Positions 1-8,437 of a stretch of 64,000 bases of DNA are shown here, piece after piece. Origin of the DNA: Arthrobacter mangrovi (GTDB lineage Bacteria > Actinomycetota > Actinomycetes > Actinomycetales > Micrococcaceae); the NCBI RefSeq assembly GCF_026011795.1, contig NZ_BRVS01000008.1, positions 62,001-126,000 of the forward strand, in the 5' to 3' direction. How positions within the stretch are numbered: position 1 is the stretch's first letter; each line of letters begins with the position of its first letter. The translations under genes were made by a program, and so were the position numbers. The notes beneath the pieces were generated by a model. It saw only the letters and a program-made list of their open reading frames with translations. It made no database searches and had not been told where the DNA came from.

Positions 1-29
1 TCCCTGGGGCGTGGCTGCCATGCTCCAGT

Positions 30-61
30 GTAGATCCGCCGGCGGGCGCCGGTGGATCTAC
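30..61 (-). terminator. Hairpin terminator after the LuxR-type regulator
   Basis: Two 13-base arms (30-42 and 49-61) pair with one G-U wobble around a 6-base loop. The hairpin overlaps the stop codon of the minus-strand response regulator gene, so it most likely ends the two-component transcript. Confidence 0.6.
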
Positions 62-708
62 AGGATGCGGCGGTCCACGGCCCAGCGGGTCAGTTCGTGC
101 CGCGAGGAGAGCTGGAGCTTGCGCAGCACGGCCGAGACGTGCGTTTCCACCGTCTTGATCGAGATGAACAGCTCCTTGGCCACTTCCTTGTAGCTGTAGC
201 CGCGGGCGATCAGCCGCATCACTTCCAGCTCCCGGGCCGACAGCTTGTCCAGCTCGTCGTCCACCGAGGCGACGGCGGCGGTACCGAACGCGTCCAGCAC
301 GAACCCTGCCAGCCGTGGCGAAAACGCGGCGTCTCCACCGGCCACCCGGGCCACGGCGTCGGAAATCTCCGCCCCGGAAATGGCCTTGGTGACGTAGCCC
401 CGCGCTCCGGCCCGGATAACGGTCACCACGTCTTCCGCCGAATCGGAGACGCTCAGGGCGAGGAACCGGGTCCGGCCCAGCAGCGCCGCGCACCCCGCTA
501 CAACTTCCGCACCGCCCCCGCCGCGTCCCCCGGGCAGATGCACGTCCAGCAAAACGACATCCGGCGCGAGCGCGTGGATCGCCTCGATGGCTCCCTCCAC
601 GGTCGCGGCCTCGCCGACCACCTCGATCCGCGCGTCCAGGTCCGCTTTGAGGCCCGACCTGAAAATGGCGTGGTCGTCGACGACCACGGTGCGGATTGGT
701 GAAGTCAT
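58..708 (-). CDS. LuxR/NarL-family response regulator
   Basis: This 216-residue protein is the output half of a two-component system. Residues 1-120 form a receiver domain with the acidic pair D11/D12 and the probable phosphoacceptor D55 in the string VVLLDVHLPG. Residues 150-216 carry a LuxR/GerE helix-turn-helix (LSARELEVMRLIARG followed by KTVETHVSAVLRKL). The ATG overlaps the stop of the upstream histidine kinase by four bases, so the pair is translationally coupled. The partner kinase carries a PspC domain and the divergent genes encode PspC/LiaF-like membrane proteins, so the regulator probably controls an envelope-stress response. Its target promoters cannot be seen directly. Confidence 0.93.
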   Translation of the reverse strand: MTSPIRTVVVDDHAIFRSGLKADLDARIEVVGEAATVEGAIEAIHALAPDVVLLDVHLPGGRGGGGAEVVAGCAALLGRTRFLALSVSDSAEDVVTVIRAGARGYVTKAISGAEISDAVARVAGGDAAFSPRLAGFVLDAFGTAAVASVDDELDKLSARELEVMRLIARGYSYKEVAKELFISIKTVETHVSAVLRKLQLSSRHELTRWAVDRRIL

Positions 709-2111
709 GATGCGGTTCCTTCCTCGGGGTACTGCAGGCTCAGGTGCACCTCGGTGCCATTGCCGGTGTTGCGGATGCGCGCCTCGCCGCCGTGCCGTTC
801 CATCCGGTTGACCAGGGACTCCCGCACGCCCAGCCGGTCAGCCGGCACGGCGGCCAGGTCGAATCCCGGACCGCGGTCGCGGACGAATACCTCGGCGCTG
901 CCCGGACGGCACTCCAGGTAGACCGAGATGCTGCCGCCCGCGTGCTTGGCGGCGTTCTGCACCGCCTCGCGGGTGGCGTGGACCAGGGCCTCGTGGCGGT
1001 CGGTCACCGCGGTGTCACCGACGGCGACGACGTCCACCGGCTGGCCGTAGGCGTCCTCGATTTCGGCGGCCACCGACTTGATGCGGTCCACGAGGTTGCC
1101 CTGTTCCTGCCGCTTGTCCCGGTAGAGCCACTCGCGCAGTTCCCGCTCCTGGGCGCGGGCCAGCCTGGTGACGTCCTGTTCCGATGACGCGCGGTTCTGG
1201 ATCAGGGCCAGCGTCTGCAGCACCGAGTCGTGCAGGTGGGCCGCGATCTCCGCCCGCTCCGTTTCCCGGATCCGGCCGGACCGCTCGGCCTCGAGGTCCT
1301 TCCAGTACTTCAGGCCCCAGGGCGCCAGCACAAGCGCCACTCCGGCCAGCACGGCGAGAGAGGCGAACATGGCCGGCCACATCAGGTCCCAGCTGATCGA
1401 GCCGGACACCATCGCGAAAATCCCGGCGATGACCAGCGCCAGTCCGATCCCCAGACGCACCGCACCCTGGGCACCGCTGGCACCGGCCCGGTCCATGATT
1501 CCGGCGCGGCGCGTATTGTCCAGCTGCATCCAGGCAATCACGGCGCCGCCTGCAATCGCGGCCAGCGGAAGCCAGGTTCCCCAGGGCACCTTGAAGCCGG
1601 CCATCTGGGCCACGATGGCGGCGCCGGCCAGCACCAGGCCCGCGCCGAGCACGATCTCCCAGCCGGCGCGGCGCATCAGCCACGCGGCCGCTCCGCCGTT
1701 CGAGGGCACGGCCGCGGCTGTCCCGCGGCCGTCCGGGTACCCTGCGATTGTTCCCGCGCCGGCGCCCCCGGCTGCGGCGGCTGCGGCACCCTCGGCCGCG
1801 GTGCCCTCGGCAACTCCGGCGGCAGCCCCGGTCCGGTAGTCCGCAGGGCCCGGCCGGGCGCCGAAGCCGCGGGCAAAATTGCCGGCGACGTCGCGGGGGT
1901 CGAAGGCCCGGGTCTCATTGCGCGCTGCCTCGTCCGCCGTCGGCACCAGCAGCCAGAGCCACGCGTACAGCAGCAGGCCCGCTCCCCCGCCGATGGCCAG
2001 CAGGACCATGGCCGCGCGCACCAGCTGCACGGGCGCTCCCAGATGGTCCGCCAGCCCGGCGCAGACGCCGGCGATGAGCCGGTCATTGGAACGGACGAGG
2101 GGTGCGCGCAT
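705..2111 (-). CDS. PspC-domain sensor histidine kinase
   Basis: This 468-residue membrane kinase joins an N-terminal PspC domain (about residues 1-60) to several membrane helices (about 150-260) and a HisKA_3-type kinase core. The phosphoacceptor histidine lies in AAHLHDSVLQTLALIQ near residue 290. The ATP-binding N box is seen as REAVQNAAKHA and the G1 box as VRDRGPGFD. The linker around residues 80-130 is rich in alanine and glycine. It is coupled to the downstream LuxR-type regulator by a four-base overlap. By analogy with actinobacterial PspC kinases and with LiaS it should sense cell-envelope damage. The stimulus is unknown. Confidence 0.9.
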   Translation of the reverse strand: MRAPLVRSNDRLIAGVCAGLADHLGAPVQLVRAAMVLLAIGGGAGLLLYAWLWLLVPTADEAARNETRAFDPRDVAGNFARGFGARPGPADYRTGAAAGVAEGTAAEGAAAAAAGGAGAGTIAGYPDGRGTAAAVPSNGGAAAWLMRRAGWEIVLGAGLVLAGAAIVAQMAGFKVPWGTWLPLAAIAGGAVIAWMQLDNTRRAGIMDRAGASGAQGAVRLGIGLALVIAGIFAMVSGSISWDLMWPAMFASLAVLAGVALVLAPWGLKYWKDLEAERSGRIRETERAEIAAHLHDSVLQTLALIQNRASSEQDVTRLARAQERELREWLYRDKRQEQGNLVDRIKSVAAEIEDAYGQPVDVVAVGDTAVTDRHEALVHATREAVQNAAKHAGGSISVYLECRPGSAEVFVRDRGPGFDLAAVPADRLGVRESLVNRMERHGGEARIRNTGNGTEVHLSLQYPEEGTAS

Positions 2112-2201
2112 GGCTTAATCCAAACACGGCCGGCCAGCCGAGCGGGACCGTGGTCAGGGAGACTTCGGGGCAGGTCGGGGAAGGTTCAGGGTAGCCCCCC
2201 A

Positions 2202-2207
2202 TAGAAT
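2202..2207 (+). promoter_or_regulatory. Probable -10 box TAGAAT for the PspC/LiaF-like gene
   Basis: TAGAAT lies about 30 bases before the ATG at 2238, in the 126-base divergent gap between the kinase and the PspC proteins. No clear -35 box is seen. Confidence 0.4.
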
Positions 2208-2237
2208 CCGCGCCACCGGCGTTGGAATGATCGGGGT

Positions 2238-3917
2238 ATGACTTCCAATCCCTCTGGTCCCACCGGCCCGGAACGCCCCGGGGACGTGTCCGGCGGGGAC
2301 GCTGCCCCCGAAGACCGGCAGCAGCCCATTGACCATACCGACGGCGGACCCTCCCCGAGCGGCGACGCGCCCCCGGGCGGCAGCATCCCGTCGGGCGGCG
2401 GTATCCCGCAGGGCGGCGGCGTTCCGCCGGGCACGAACACTCCGCCGGCCGGTGCTGTGCCTCCGGGCGGCAGCATCCCGCCGCCGGCGCCCGGCGGTGT
2501 TCCCCCGTTGCCCGGCAGCGTTCCGCAGCCGGACAGCAACAGCTTCTTCAACTGGTTCCGCAGCCTGGGCATGCCGCGCGGCGCGGACCGCTGGATCGGC
2601 GGCGTCGCATCCGGCGTCGGACACCGCACCGGTCTGGACCCTGTGCTGGTGCGCGGACTCTTCATCCTGGTGGCACTGTTCGGCGGCTTCGGTGTCCTCC
2701 TCTACGGCCTCGCATGGGCCCTGCTCCCGGAGGCCGACGGGCGCATCCACGCCGAGGAGGCTGGCCGCGGCCGCTGGACGGCGGGGATGACTGGCGCGCT
2801 GATCGCGACGATCCTGGGCCTGTTCGACCGCCCGTTCGGCTTCTTCCGCGACGGCGACTGGGGAGTCGGCGCGTACCTGTGGGCCGTGGTGTGGGTCGGT
2901 GCGCTCGGCTACTTTATCTACTGGCTGGCGACACGCAACCGGAACAATCCGCCGGCGGCGGGGAACATGGGCTATCCGTCGGCGGGATATCCCGGAACAG
3001 CCGCGCCGACCGCAGCCTATGGCCGCCCCGGTCCGGCAGTTCCGGCTGATGCCGGACCTGAGGCCGGTGGCCCGCGCCAGTCCGCCCCGGGCGGCCCGAC
3101 GAGCAGTTTCCGTGCAGGCCCGGCCGGGCCTGCCAGCGGCCTCGGCGAGGAACAGGCACGTCCCGCCGCCGGCAGCTTCGGCTCCACGCCCGGCATGGCC
3201 GCACCCCTGTACACCCCGCGGCCTCCGGTCCCGGCTCCGCCGCGGCCCCGGCGCCTCGGTCCCTCGGGGGTGAGCATCGCCCTCACGCTCGGAACCGCGA
3301 TGGTGGCTGCCGGCGTCGTACTTGCCCTGCCGCTGCTGCTGGGCACCGCTGCGGGCGTGGCCATCCTGCCGGTGGCCGTGGCGGCCGCACTGCTGTGCAT
3401 CGGGGCCGGCATCGTGGTCCTCGGGCTGCGGGGCCGCACCTCGGGCATCCTCGGTTTCCTCGCCGCCGTCGGCATCGTCCTGTCCCTCGTAACCACGGCC
3501 GGCGTGCAGTGGACCACGGCGAACTACTCCATCGGCACCCGGACCACCTGGACCAGCGAATCCGGTGCCCCGCCGACTGAGGGCTACAGCATTGTGGCGA
3601 GCCAGGGCAGGGTGGACCTGAGCGACCTCGGCGCCGGCAGTTTCGGCGGACCGGCGGTGGTGCCGGTCAACACGGTGGCCTCGAACGTCGAGATCGTTGT
3701 CCCGGCCGCCAAGCAGGTGGAGGTCCGGTCCTCGCTGGCCATGGGCAACATCGAGTACCCGGGTTCGGCCGGCGCCCAGCGTCGGTCCGGATTGTGGCAG
3801 CCGGCCACGTTCACCATCAACGACGACGGCTCCTCGCCCGATGTCATCTTGCAGATCAGGGGCGCAGCCAGCAATGTGGAGATTGTCGAAGCGCCGGAAA
3901 GGGGTAGCTCGTCATGA
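2238..3917 (+). CDS. PspC-domain membrane protein with LiaF-like C-terminus
   Basis: The 559-residue protein starts with about 105 residues of Pro/Gly/Ser low-complexity sequence. A PspC domain follows (about 110-170, containing ADRWIGGVASGVGHRTGLD), then membrane helices, a second low-complexity linker and three more helices (about 345-430). The last 120 residues form a soluble region that resembles the LiaF/DUF2154 beta-rich domain (for example VASNVEIVVPAAKQVEV). LiaF proteins repress a LiaRS-type two-component system, and this gene is divergent from such a pair, so it is a candidate inhibitor or co-sensor. The next gene overlaps it by four bases. Confidence 0.8.
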   Translation: MTSNPSGPTGPERPGDVSGGDAAPEDRQQPIDHTDGGPSPSGDAPPGGSIPSGGGIPQGGGVPPGTNTPPAGAVPPGGSIPPPAPGGVPPLPGSVPQPDSNSFFNWFRSLGMPRGADRWIGGVASGVGHRTGLDPVLVRGLFILVALFGGFGVLLYGLAWALLPEADGRIHAEEAGRGRWTAGMTGALIATILGLFDRPFGFFRDGDWGVGAYLWAVVWVGALGYFIYWLATRNRNNPPAAGNMGYPSAGYPGTAAPTAAYGRPGPAVPADAGPEAGGPRQSAPGGPTSSFRAGPAGPASGLGEEQARPAAGSFGSTPGMAAPLYTPRPPVPAPPRPRRLGPSGVSIALTLGTAMVAAGVVLALPLLLGTAAGVAILPVAVAAALLCIGAGIVVLGLRGRTSGILGFLAAVGIVLSLVTTAGVQWTTANYSIGTRTTWTSESGAPPTEGYSIVASQGRVDLSDLGAGSFGGPAVVPVNTVASNVEIVVPAAKQVEVRSSLAMGNIEYPGSAGAQRRSGLWQPATFTINDDGSSPDVILQIRGAASNVEIVEAPERGSSS

Positions 3918-4177
3918 GTTCGCGAACCAGTAACGACGGCGGCATCATCAGCGGCCCGAGCACCGGCACCATTGTGTGGGGGCTGATCGCGGTGGCGGTC
4001 AGCCTGCTGGTGCTGCTCAGCGTACTATTTGGCCTCAGCTTCGATTTCGGCCAGGTCCTGATCGTACTGCTGATCGGCTCCGGCCTGGCCCTTGTGGCCG
4101 GCGGCATCTGGGGCGTGCTGCGCACCCGGGACAAGGCCTCCGACCCGTACCGCTCCTCCGACCGGGACACACCGTAG
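3914..4177 (+). CDS. Small two-helix membrane protein
   Basis: This 87-residue protein has two hydrophobic helices (about residues 17-38 and 42-66) and a short charged C-terminus. Its ATG overlaps the stop of the PspC/LiaF-like gene (ATGA), so it is translationally coupled. No enzyme motif is visible. It is probably an accessory component of the envelope-stress locus, which is inferred from position only. Confidence 0.75.
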   Translation: MSSRTSNDGGIISGPSTGTIVWGLIAVAVSLLVLLSVLFGLSFDFGQVLIVLLIGSGLALVAGGIWGVLRTRDKASDPYRSSDRDTP

Positions 4178-4237
4178 CGGCGGCCGCCGGCCCCCGGTCC
4201 CCAGCTCCCAGCCATCGAGACGAAAGAACCTGCATCC

Positions 4238-4492
4238 ATGGACTCCTTCTACCGCTTCCTTCGATCCATTCCGCTGCGCCGCGGCCCCAACCGCTGGCTG
4301 GGCGGAGTCTGCGGGGGCATCGCCGCGAAGTTCGGCTGGGACCCGACCGTCGTCCGGATCGTGACGCTCCTGCTCTTCCTGGTGCCGGGAATCGGCGTTG
4401 CCGGCTACCTGGTGGTGTGGCTGCTCCTGCCGAACTACGACGACAGCATCGCCCTGGAGCGACTGCTGGCCAGCAAGCGACTGGGCCGCTAA
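4238..4492 (+). CDS. Small stand-alone PspC-domain protein
   Basis: The 84-residue protein consists of little more than a PspC domain: the string NRWLGGVCGGIAAKFGWDPT is followed by a transmembrane helix ending in VVWLLLPNYD. It is the third PspC domain in 4.5 kb, after those in the kinase and in the LiaF-like protein. Stand-alone PspC proteins in other bacteria act at the membrane in phage-shock-type responses. It lies 60 bases after the preceding gene in the same direction and before a strong terminator, so it probably closes the operon. Confidence 0.85.
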   Translation: MDSFYRFLRSIPLRRGPNRWLGGVCGGIAAKFGWDPTVVRIVTLLLFLVPGIGVAGYLVVWLLLPNYDDSIALERLLASKRLGR

Positions 4493-4514
4493 ACGCACCG
4501 CACCGCCGCACCCG

Positions 4515-4549
4515 GGGCCCCCGCAGATCATGCGGGGGCCCTGCCTTTC
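4515..4549 (+). terminator. Rho-independent-like terminator after the PspC operon
   Basis: Perfect 11-base arms (4515-4525 and 4531-4541) enclose a 5-base loop and are followed by TGCCTTT. Confidence 0.75.
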
Positions 4550-4583
4550 CCGCACCGGGATGTGATCCGCCTCAAGGTCTGTC

Positions 4584-4589
4584 TAGAAT
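4584..4589 (+). promoter_or_regulatory. Probable -10 box TAGAAT for the phosphofructokinase gene
   Basis: TAGAAT lies about 60 bases before the GTG start, downstream of the preceding terminator. This leaves an untranslated leader of roughly 55 bases. Confidence 0.4.
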
Positions 4590-4650
4590 CGACTGGGGCC
4601 CGACGGCGCGCTCCGGACTTACGAGCAGGCGCGAAGAAGGTGGGTTCGAA

Positions 4651-5679
4651 GTGAAGATCGGCATCATGACCAGCGGCGGCGACTGCCCCGGCCTGAATGC
4701 GGTGATCCGCGGTGCCGTGCTCAGGGGCATCAAGACCTACGACCACGAATTCGTCGGCTTCCTCGACGGGTGGCGGGGCGTGGTGGACGGCGAATGCATC
4801 GGCCTGCCGCGGCACAAGGTCCGCGGCATTTCCAAGCAGGGCGGCACCATCCTGGGCACCTCGCGCACCAACCCGTACGACGGGCCGAACGGGGGCCCGG
4901 AGAACATCGCTGCCACACTTGCACGGCTGGGCGTGGACGCCGTGATCGCGATCGGCGGCGAAGGCACACTCGCCGGCGCCAGGGAGCTGACGAACGCGGG
5001 CCTGAACATTGTCGGCGTCCCCAAGACGATCGACAACGACCTCGACGCCACGGACTATTCCTTCGGCTTCGATACCGCCGTCCAGATCGCGACCGAGGCG
5101 ATCGACCGCCTGCGCACGACGGGCGAGGCCCACCACCGCTGCATGATCGCCGAGGTCATGGGCCGGCACGTCGGCTGGATCGCCCTCCATGCAGGCATGG
5201 CCGCCGGCGCCCACGCCATCCTGATTCCTGAACAGAAGGTCTCCATGGAGCAGGTGGCCGCCTGGGTGACGGAGGCCTACGAGCGCGGCCGCGCACCGCT
5301 GGTGGTCGTGGCCGAGGGCTGGGTTCCCGAGGATGAGGACAAACCGTGGGCCGAACGCGGTGTGGACGCTTTCGGCCGGCCGCGGCTGGGCGGCATCGGC
5401 GAGCACCTGGCGCCGGAGCTGGAGCGGATGACCGGCCTGGAAACCCGGGCCACCACGCTCGGCCACATCCAGCGCGGCGGCGTGCCCTCGGCATACGACC
5501 GGGTCCTCGCGACCAGGCTGGGCATGGCCTCCGTCGACTCCGTGTCGGACAAGCGCTGGGGCACCATGGTGGCGCTGCGCGGGACCGAGGTCGTCAGCGT
5601 CGGTTTCCAGGAAGCCGTCGGGAACCTGAAATTTGTTCCGCAGCATCGCTACGATGAGGCGGCTGTCCTCTTCGGCTGA
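4651..5679 (+). CDS. pfkA: 6-phosphofructokinase
   Basis: The 342-residue enzyme phosphorylates fructose 6-phosphate to fructose 1,6-bisphosphate, the committed step of glycolysis. It begins MKIGIMTSGGDCPGLN, the usual start of the family, which fixes the GTG at 4651; the same frame stays open far upstream without homology. GGEGT occupies the position that distinguishes ATP from pyrophosphate enzymes (a glycine favours ATP), while PKTIDNDLD has the lysine common in the mixed group III family of actinobacteria. The substrate-binding string is MGRHVGWIAL. ATP is the more likely donor, but pyrophosphate use is not excluded. Confidence 0.93.
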   Translation: MKIGIMTSGGDCPGLNAVIRGAVLRGIKTYDHEFVGFLDGWRGVVDGECIGLPRHKVRGISKQGGTILGTSRTNPYDGPNGGPENIAATLARLGVDAVIAIGGEGTLAGARELTNAGLNIVGVPKTIDNDLDATDYSFGFDTAVQIATEAIDRLRTTGEAHHRCMIAEVMGRHVGWIALHAGMAAGAHAILIPEQKVSMEQVAAWVTEAYERGRAPLVVVAEGWVPEDEDKPWAERGVDAFGRPRLGGIGEHLAPELERMTGLETRATTLGHIQRGGVPSAYDRVLATRLGMASVDSVSDKRWGTMVALRGTEVVSVGFQEAVGNLKFVPQHRYDEAAVLFG

Positions 5680-5693
5680 GCTTCAGCTGCGCG

Positions 5694-5699
5694 TAGGCT
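5694..5699 (+). promoter_or_regulatory. -10 box TAGGCT, leaderless layout
   Basis: TAGGCT ends six bases before the ATG at 5706, so transcription would begin at or next to the start codon. There is no Shine-Dalgarno sequence. Confidence 0.5.
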
Positions 5700-5705
5700 G
5701 TCAGC

Positions 5706-6413
5706 ATGAAATTGGACTCAGGCACATGCGACATTGTGCTGCTGGCCTGGGCACGGCTGCTGGGCTTCGAGGACACCGCTTTCGCCGGGGACGTCGGGCG
5801 GCTGACCCGCATCAATAACGACGCCGGGAAGCTCACCTTTGTGCGCCTGTTCGGCCGGTCTGCGCTGGTGGGACCCGAGTGGGCGCTGGAGGCGGCCGCC
5901 GCATACTCCGACAGCGAGCTGGCGGAGCATCGCACGTTGCTGCAGCTCAGCCGGGGTTACGGCGGAAACGGTGCCGGCAAGGCGCAGCTGTATTTCGCCG
6001 ACGACCTCCCGCTCGTGCAGCCGGACGAGGAAATCACGGTGTCCACCTTCACTGACGATGCGCTGCGGCTGGAGGCGTTGTGCCCGCCGGACGACGTCAA
6101 CGAGGTCTGCCTGAGCGGCATGGACAAGTCGTTCGTGCTGATGGACGGCGCGGATCCGGTGGCCGGCGCGGGCTTCCAGGAGTGGCAGCAGATCCTGGGG
6201 CATATCTCCGCCCTGACGCTGCCGAAGTTCCGGCAGCGCGGCATCGGCTCGCTGGTTGCCGCCATCGCCGGCCATGAGGCGCTCACCGCCGGACTCATTC
6301 CGCAGTGGCGCGCGCACGAAGCGAACGCGGCGTCCAGGGCGACCGCGCTCTCTTTGGGATTCGTCGAAGCAGGAACCCAGACCTCGGTCTACCTGAAAGC
6401 GGGCGCCCCCTAG
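5706..6413 (+). CDS. GNAT-family acetyltransferase-like protein
   Basis: The 235-residue protein has a C-terminal GNAT-like region. ALTLPKFRQRGIGSLVAAIA resembles the acetyl-CoA-binding motif A, and NAASRATALSLGFVEAG resembles motif B of FR47-like acetyltransferases. The N-terminal 130 residues show no recognisable domain. The start is supported by the leaderless promoter directly in front. It is convergent with the YgfZ-like gene. The substrate is unknown. Confidence 0.7.
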   Translation: MKLDSGTCDIVLLAWARLLGFEDTAFAGDVGRLTRINNDAGKLTFVRLFGRSALVGPEWALEAAAAYSDSELAEHRTLLQLSRGYGGNGAGKAQLYFADDLPLVQPDEEITVSTFTDDALRLEALCPPDDVNEVCLSGMDKSFVLMDGADPVAGAGFQEWQQILGHISALTLPKFRQRGIGSLVAAIAGHEALTAGLIPQWRAHEANAASRATALSLGFVEAGTQTSVYLKAGAP

Positions 6414-6499
6414 CCGAGGACCCGGGACCGGCGCGTTGGCCGGCCCGGTGATGTCCCCGACCCGCCGTCACCGGAGGGTTTCCCGGTCCGCCGGCCCGG

Positions 6500-7582
6500 T
6501 TAGCGGGGACCGCGCAGCAGGCCGGCGGGACGGCCGACGACCTGGCCGGCGTCGGGGGCCACGATGGCTTCCTGGGCGGCATCGTAGGTGGCGTCGCCGT
6601 CGACCACCAGGAGGGTCGCCGACGGGTCCACCGAGCGCTTGACCACGGCGAGGGCCACCGGCCCCATTTCATAGTGCTGGACGGTGGACGTCACCCGGCC
6701 GACGGCACGTTCACCGAACCGGACTTCGCTGCCGCGGGCGGGCAGGGTGTGCTGGGAGCCGTCCAGTTGGAGGAAGACCAGCCGGCGCGGCGGGTGGCCG
6801 AGGTTGTGTACGCGGGCGATGGTTTCCTGCCCCTTGTAGCAGCCCTTGGCGAGGTGCACGGCCGTGCGCAGCAGGTCCAGTTCGTGCGGGATGGTCTTGT
6901 CGTCGGTCTCGAAGCCGAACCGGGGCCGCCAGGCCGCCACGCGGAGGGCCTCCGCGGCCCAGACGCCGGCCAGCTCCCGTCCGGCCACGGCGGCTTCCAG
7001 CCCGTCCGCAGGAACCAGGTACTCGAACCAGGTGCGTTCCCGGCCGGGGTGGCTGGATTCCTCGATGCCTGTGTAGGCGTAGCCGCCGGCGCCGATCCCG
7101 GGCCAGGGGTCCTGCCAGGCGAGGCGCTCCTCGAACCCGGCCTGCGCAGCGGCGGCACCGACGACGGCCCAGTCCCCCGATACGTCGGCTACGTCCACGC
7201 GCAGCATGAACTTCATGCTCGAGAGCCAGGCGGCGAGGCCTTCGGCTTCGAAGGACTCGACGATCAGCCAGCTCGTGGCGCCGTCGTCGATGATGCTGAC
7301 GTCGTATTCGATCCGGCCCTGCACAGTCAGCAGCAGGGTCTCGCGCGATTCGCCGGGCTTCAGGTCCAGCAGCAGCTGCGAGGAGAGGGTGTTCAGCCAG
7401 TTCAGCCGGTCTTCCCCGGCTACCGTCACGACGCCGCGGTGGGACAAATCCACCACCGCCTCGCCGCGGGCGAGCAGCCTCTGTTCGCGCAGCGGGTCCC
7501 CGTAATGGGCGGCGACGCCGGCATCGGGTTCGGAGGCTTCGACGGCTCCGGGGCGTGACAGCAGGGGGCTTCTGTAGCTCAT
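6500..7582 (-). CDS. ygfZ: Folate-binding YgfZ/GcvT-like protein
   Basis: This protein of about 360 residues belongs to the YgfZ family of tetrahydrofolate-binding proteins, which help assemble or repair iron-sulfur clusters. The family signature K-G-C-Y-x-G-Q-E is present in LAKGCYKGQETIARVHNLG, followed by the conserved PPRRLV. The ATG at 7582 gives the N-terminus MSYRSPLLSRPGAV; an in-frame ATG at 7615 would add 11 residues without a better ribosome site. It lies downstream of the nitrobindin-like gene on the same strand with a 45-base gap, and the two are probably co-transcribed. Confidence 0.85.
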   Translation of the reverse strand: MSYRSPLLSRPGAVEASEPDAGVAAHYGDPLREQRLLARGEAVVDLSHRGVVTVAGEDRLNWLNTLSSQLLLDLKPGESRETLLLTVQGRIEYDVSIIDDGATSWLIVESFEAEGLAAWLSSMKFMLRVDVADVSGDWAVVGAAAAQAGFEERLAWQDPWPGIGAGGYAYTGIEESSHPGRERTWFEYLVPADGLEAAVAGRELAGVWAAEALRVAAWRPRFGFETDDKTIPHELDLLRTAVHLAKGCYKGQETIARVHNLGHPPRRLVFLQLDGSQHTLPARGSEVRFGERAVGRVTSTVQHYEMGPVALAVVKRSVDPSATLLVVDGDATYDAAQEAIVAPDAGQVVGRPAGLLRGPR

Positions 7583-7627
7583 ATCCGTGGTCAACGTCCT
7601 CGGGTCAGGGTGCATTCCCGCCCGGGC

Positions 7628-8230
7628 TCAGGCGAGCTTCTTCAGGATGGCGGATGCGTGCGCCTTCAGTTCCATGCCCTGGCTCGACGAAACGTCCCAG
7701 CGCCAGAACAGGTCCCCTTCGACCAGGCCGAAGATCCGGGTGGCGGCGTTGTACTCCTTGGACTGCGAGCCCCGCATTACCATGTCCGTTGCGAGCTGGA
7801 TCTGGGGCCCCTTGATCTGGCCGTAGTACAGTTCGCAGATTCCGCCGGGGTGCACGATGGTCGCCGTGATGTCGAAGCCGCCGGCTTCGTTGCGCAGTTC
7901 CTCGACCTCGTCCGCCGACTTCAGCGCCGGAACGATTTCCGCCGGGATCAGCCCCGGTCCGACGTCGGCGTCATTGAGCTTGCGGTCCAGCGCCCAGAAG
8001 CCCGACTCAACGGACAGCGGCCGCAGCTTGGTGCCGTCCTCGTCGGTGAGCCAGCTCTCGGCGTCGTACTGCAGGAAGGGCAGGCCGTGCTGGCGGAAGG
8101 TGACGGACTGGAAAAAGTACTCCGAATCCGCGTCACCTTCACCGAGCCGGCCGGCGCCCTCCCAAGTGCCCAGCAGCCAGGACAGCGGCACCAGCTCCGG
8201 TGTCAGGTCGGTAGGTAGTTCCATCGGCAT
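7628..8230 (-). CDS. Nitrobindin-like heme-binding beta-barrel (FABP-like)
   Basis: The 200-residue protein matches the DUF1794/nitrobindin family. The N-terminal LSWLLGTWEGAGRLGEG contains the G-x-W-x-G-x-G signature, and alternating hydrophobic strands follow throughout. Nitrobindins bind ferric heme in a ten-stranded barrel and isomerise peroxynitrite. The conserved C-terminal heme-ligand histidine is not obvious here; ELKAHAS near residue 190 is the best candidate. It shares an operon direction with the YgfZ-like gene. Confidence 0.75.
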   Translation of the reverse strand: MPMELPTDLTPELVPLSWLLGTWEGAGRLGEGDADSEYFFQSVTFRQHGLPFLQYDAESWLTDEDGTKLRPLSVESGFWALDRKLNDADVGPGLIPAEIVPALKSADEVEELRNEAGGFDITATIVHPGGICELYYGQIKGPQIQLATDMVMRGSQSKEYNAATRIFGLVEGDLFWRWDVSSSQGMELKAHASAILKKLA

Positions 8231-8247
8231 GGCCGAAGATCAGTCCC

Positions 8248-8361
8248 TTACCTCTGGCCCTTGAACAGGCGCCACACGACCAGCCCGGCGAACCAGGCCA
8301 TGGACAAACCGGCAACAACAAGCAGGGTCAGGAAGAAAATCTCAAGAGCAAGATGCGACAT
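8248..8361 (-). CDS. 37-residue single-span membrane peptide
   Basis: This short ORF encodes 37 residues beginning MSHLALEIFFLTLLVVAGL, with one hydrophobic helix (about residues 6-32) and a basic tail ending FKGQR. A TAGTAT box ends six bases before the ATG, the same leaderless promoter layout seen in front of larger genes in the window, which supports it as a real gene. Its stop lies 17 bases upstream of the nitrobindin-like gene on the same strand, so it may lead that operon. Function unknown. Confidence 0.6.
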   Translation of the reverse strand: MSHLALEIFFLTLLVVAGLSMAWFAGLVVWRLFKGQR

Positions 8362-8367
8362 AGCTCC

Positions 8368-8373
8368 ATACTA
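8368..8373 (-). promoter_or_regulatory. -10 box TAGTAT (minus strand), leaderless layout
   Basis: On the minus strand TAGTAT is followed by six bases and then the ATG of the 37-residue peptide. Confidence 0.5.
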
Positions 8374-8437
8374 ACCGGCGGGTCCGAGCGGTGCCGACGC
8401 GTTACGCCACGTCGGACGACGCGTCCAACCGGCTCCG

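Noticed and set aside
3976-4650. N-terminal extension of the phosphofructokinase frame
   Set aside because: The frame is open upstream, but family homology begins exactly at the GTG at 4651, and the extension overlaps two PspC-region genes and a terminator.
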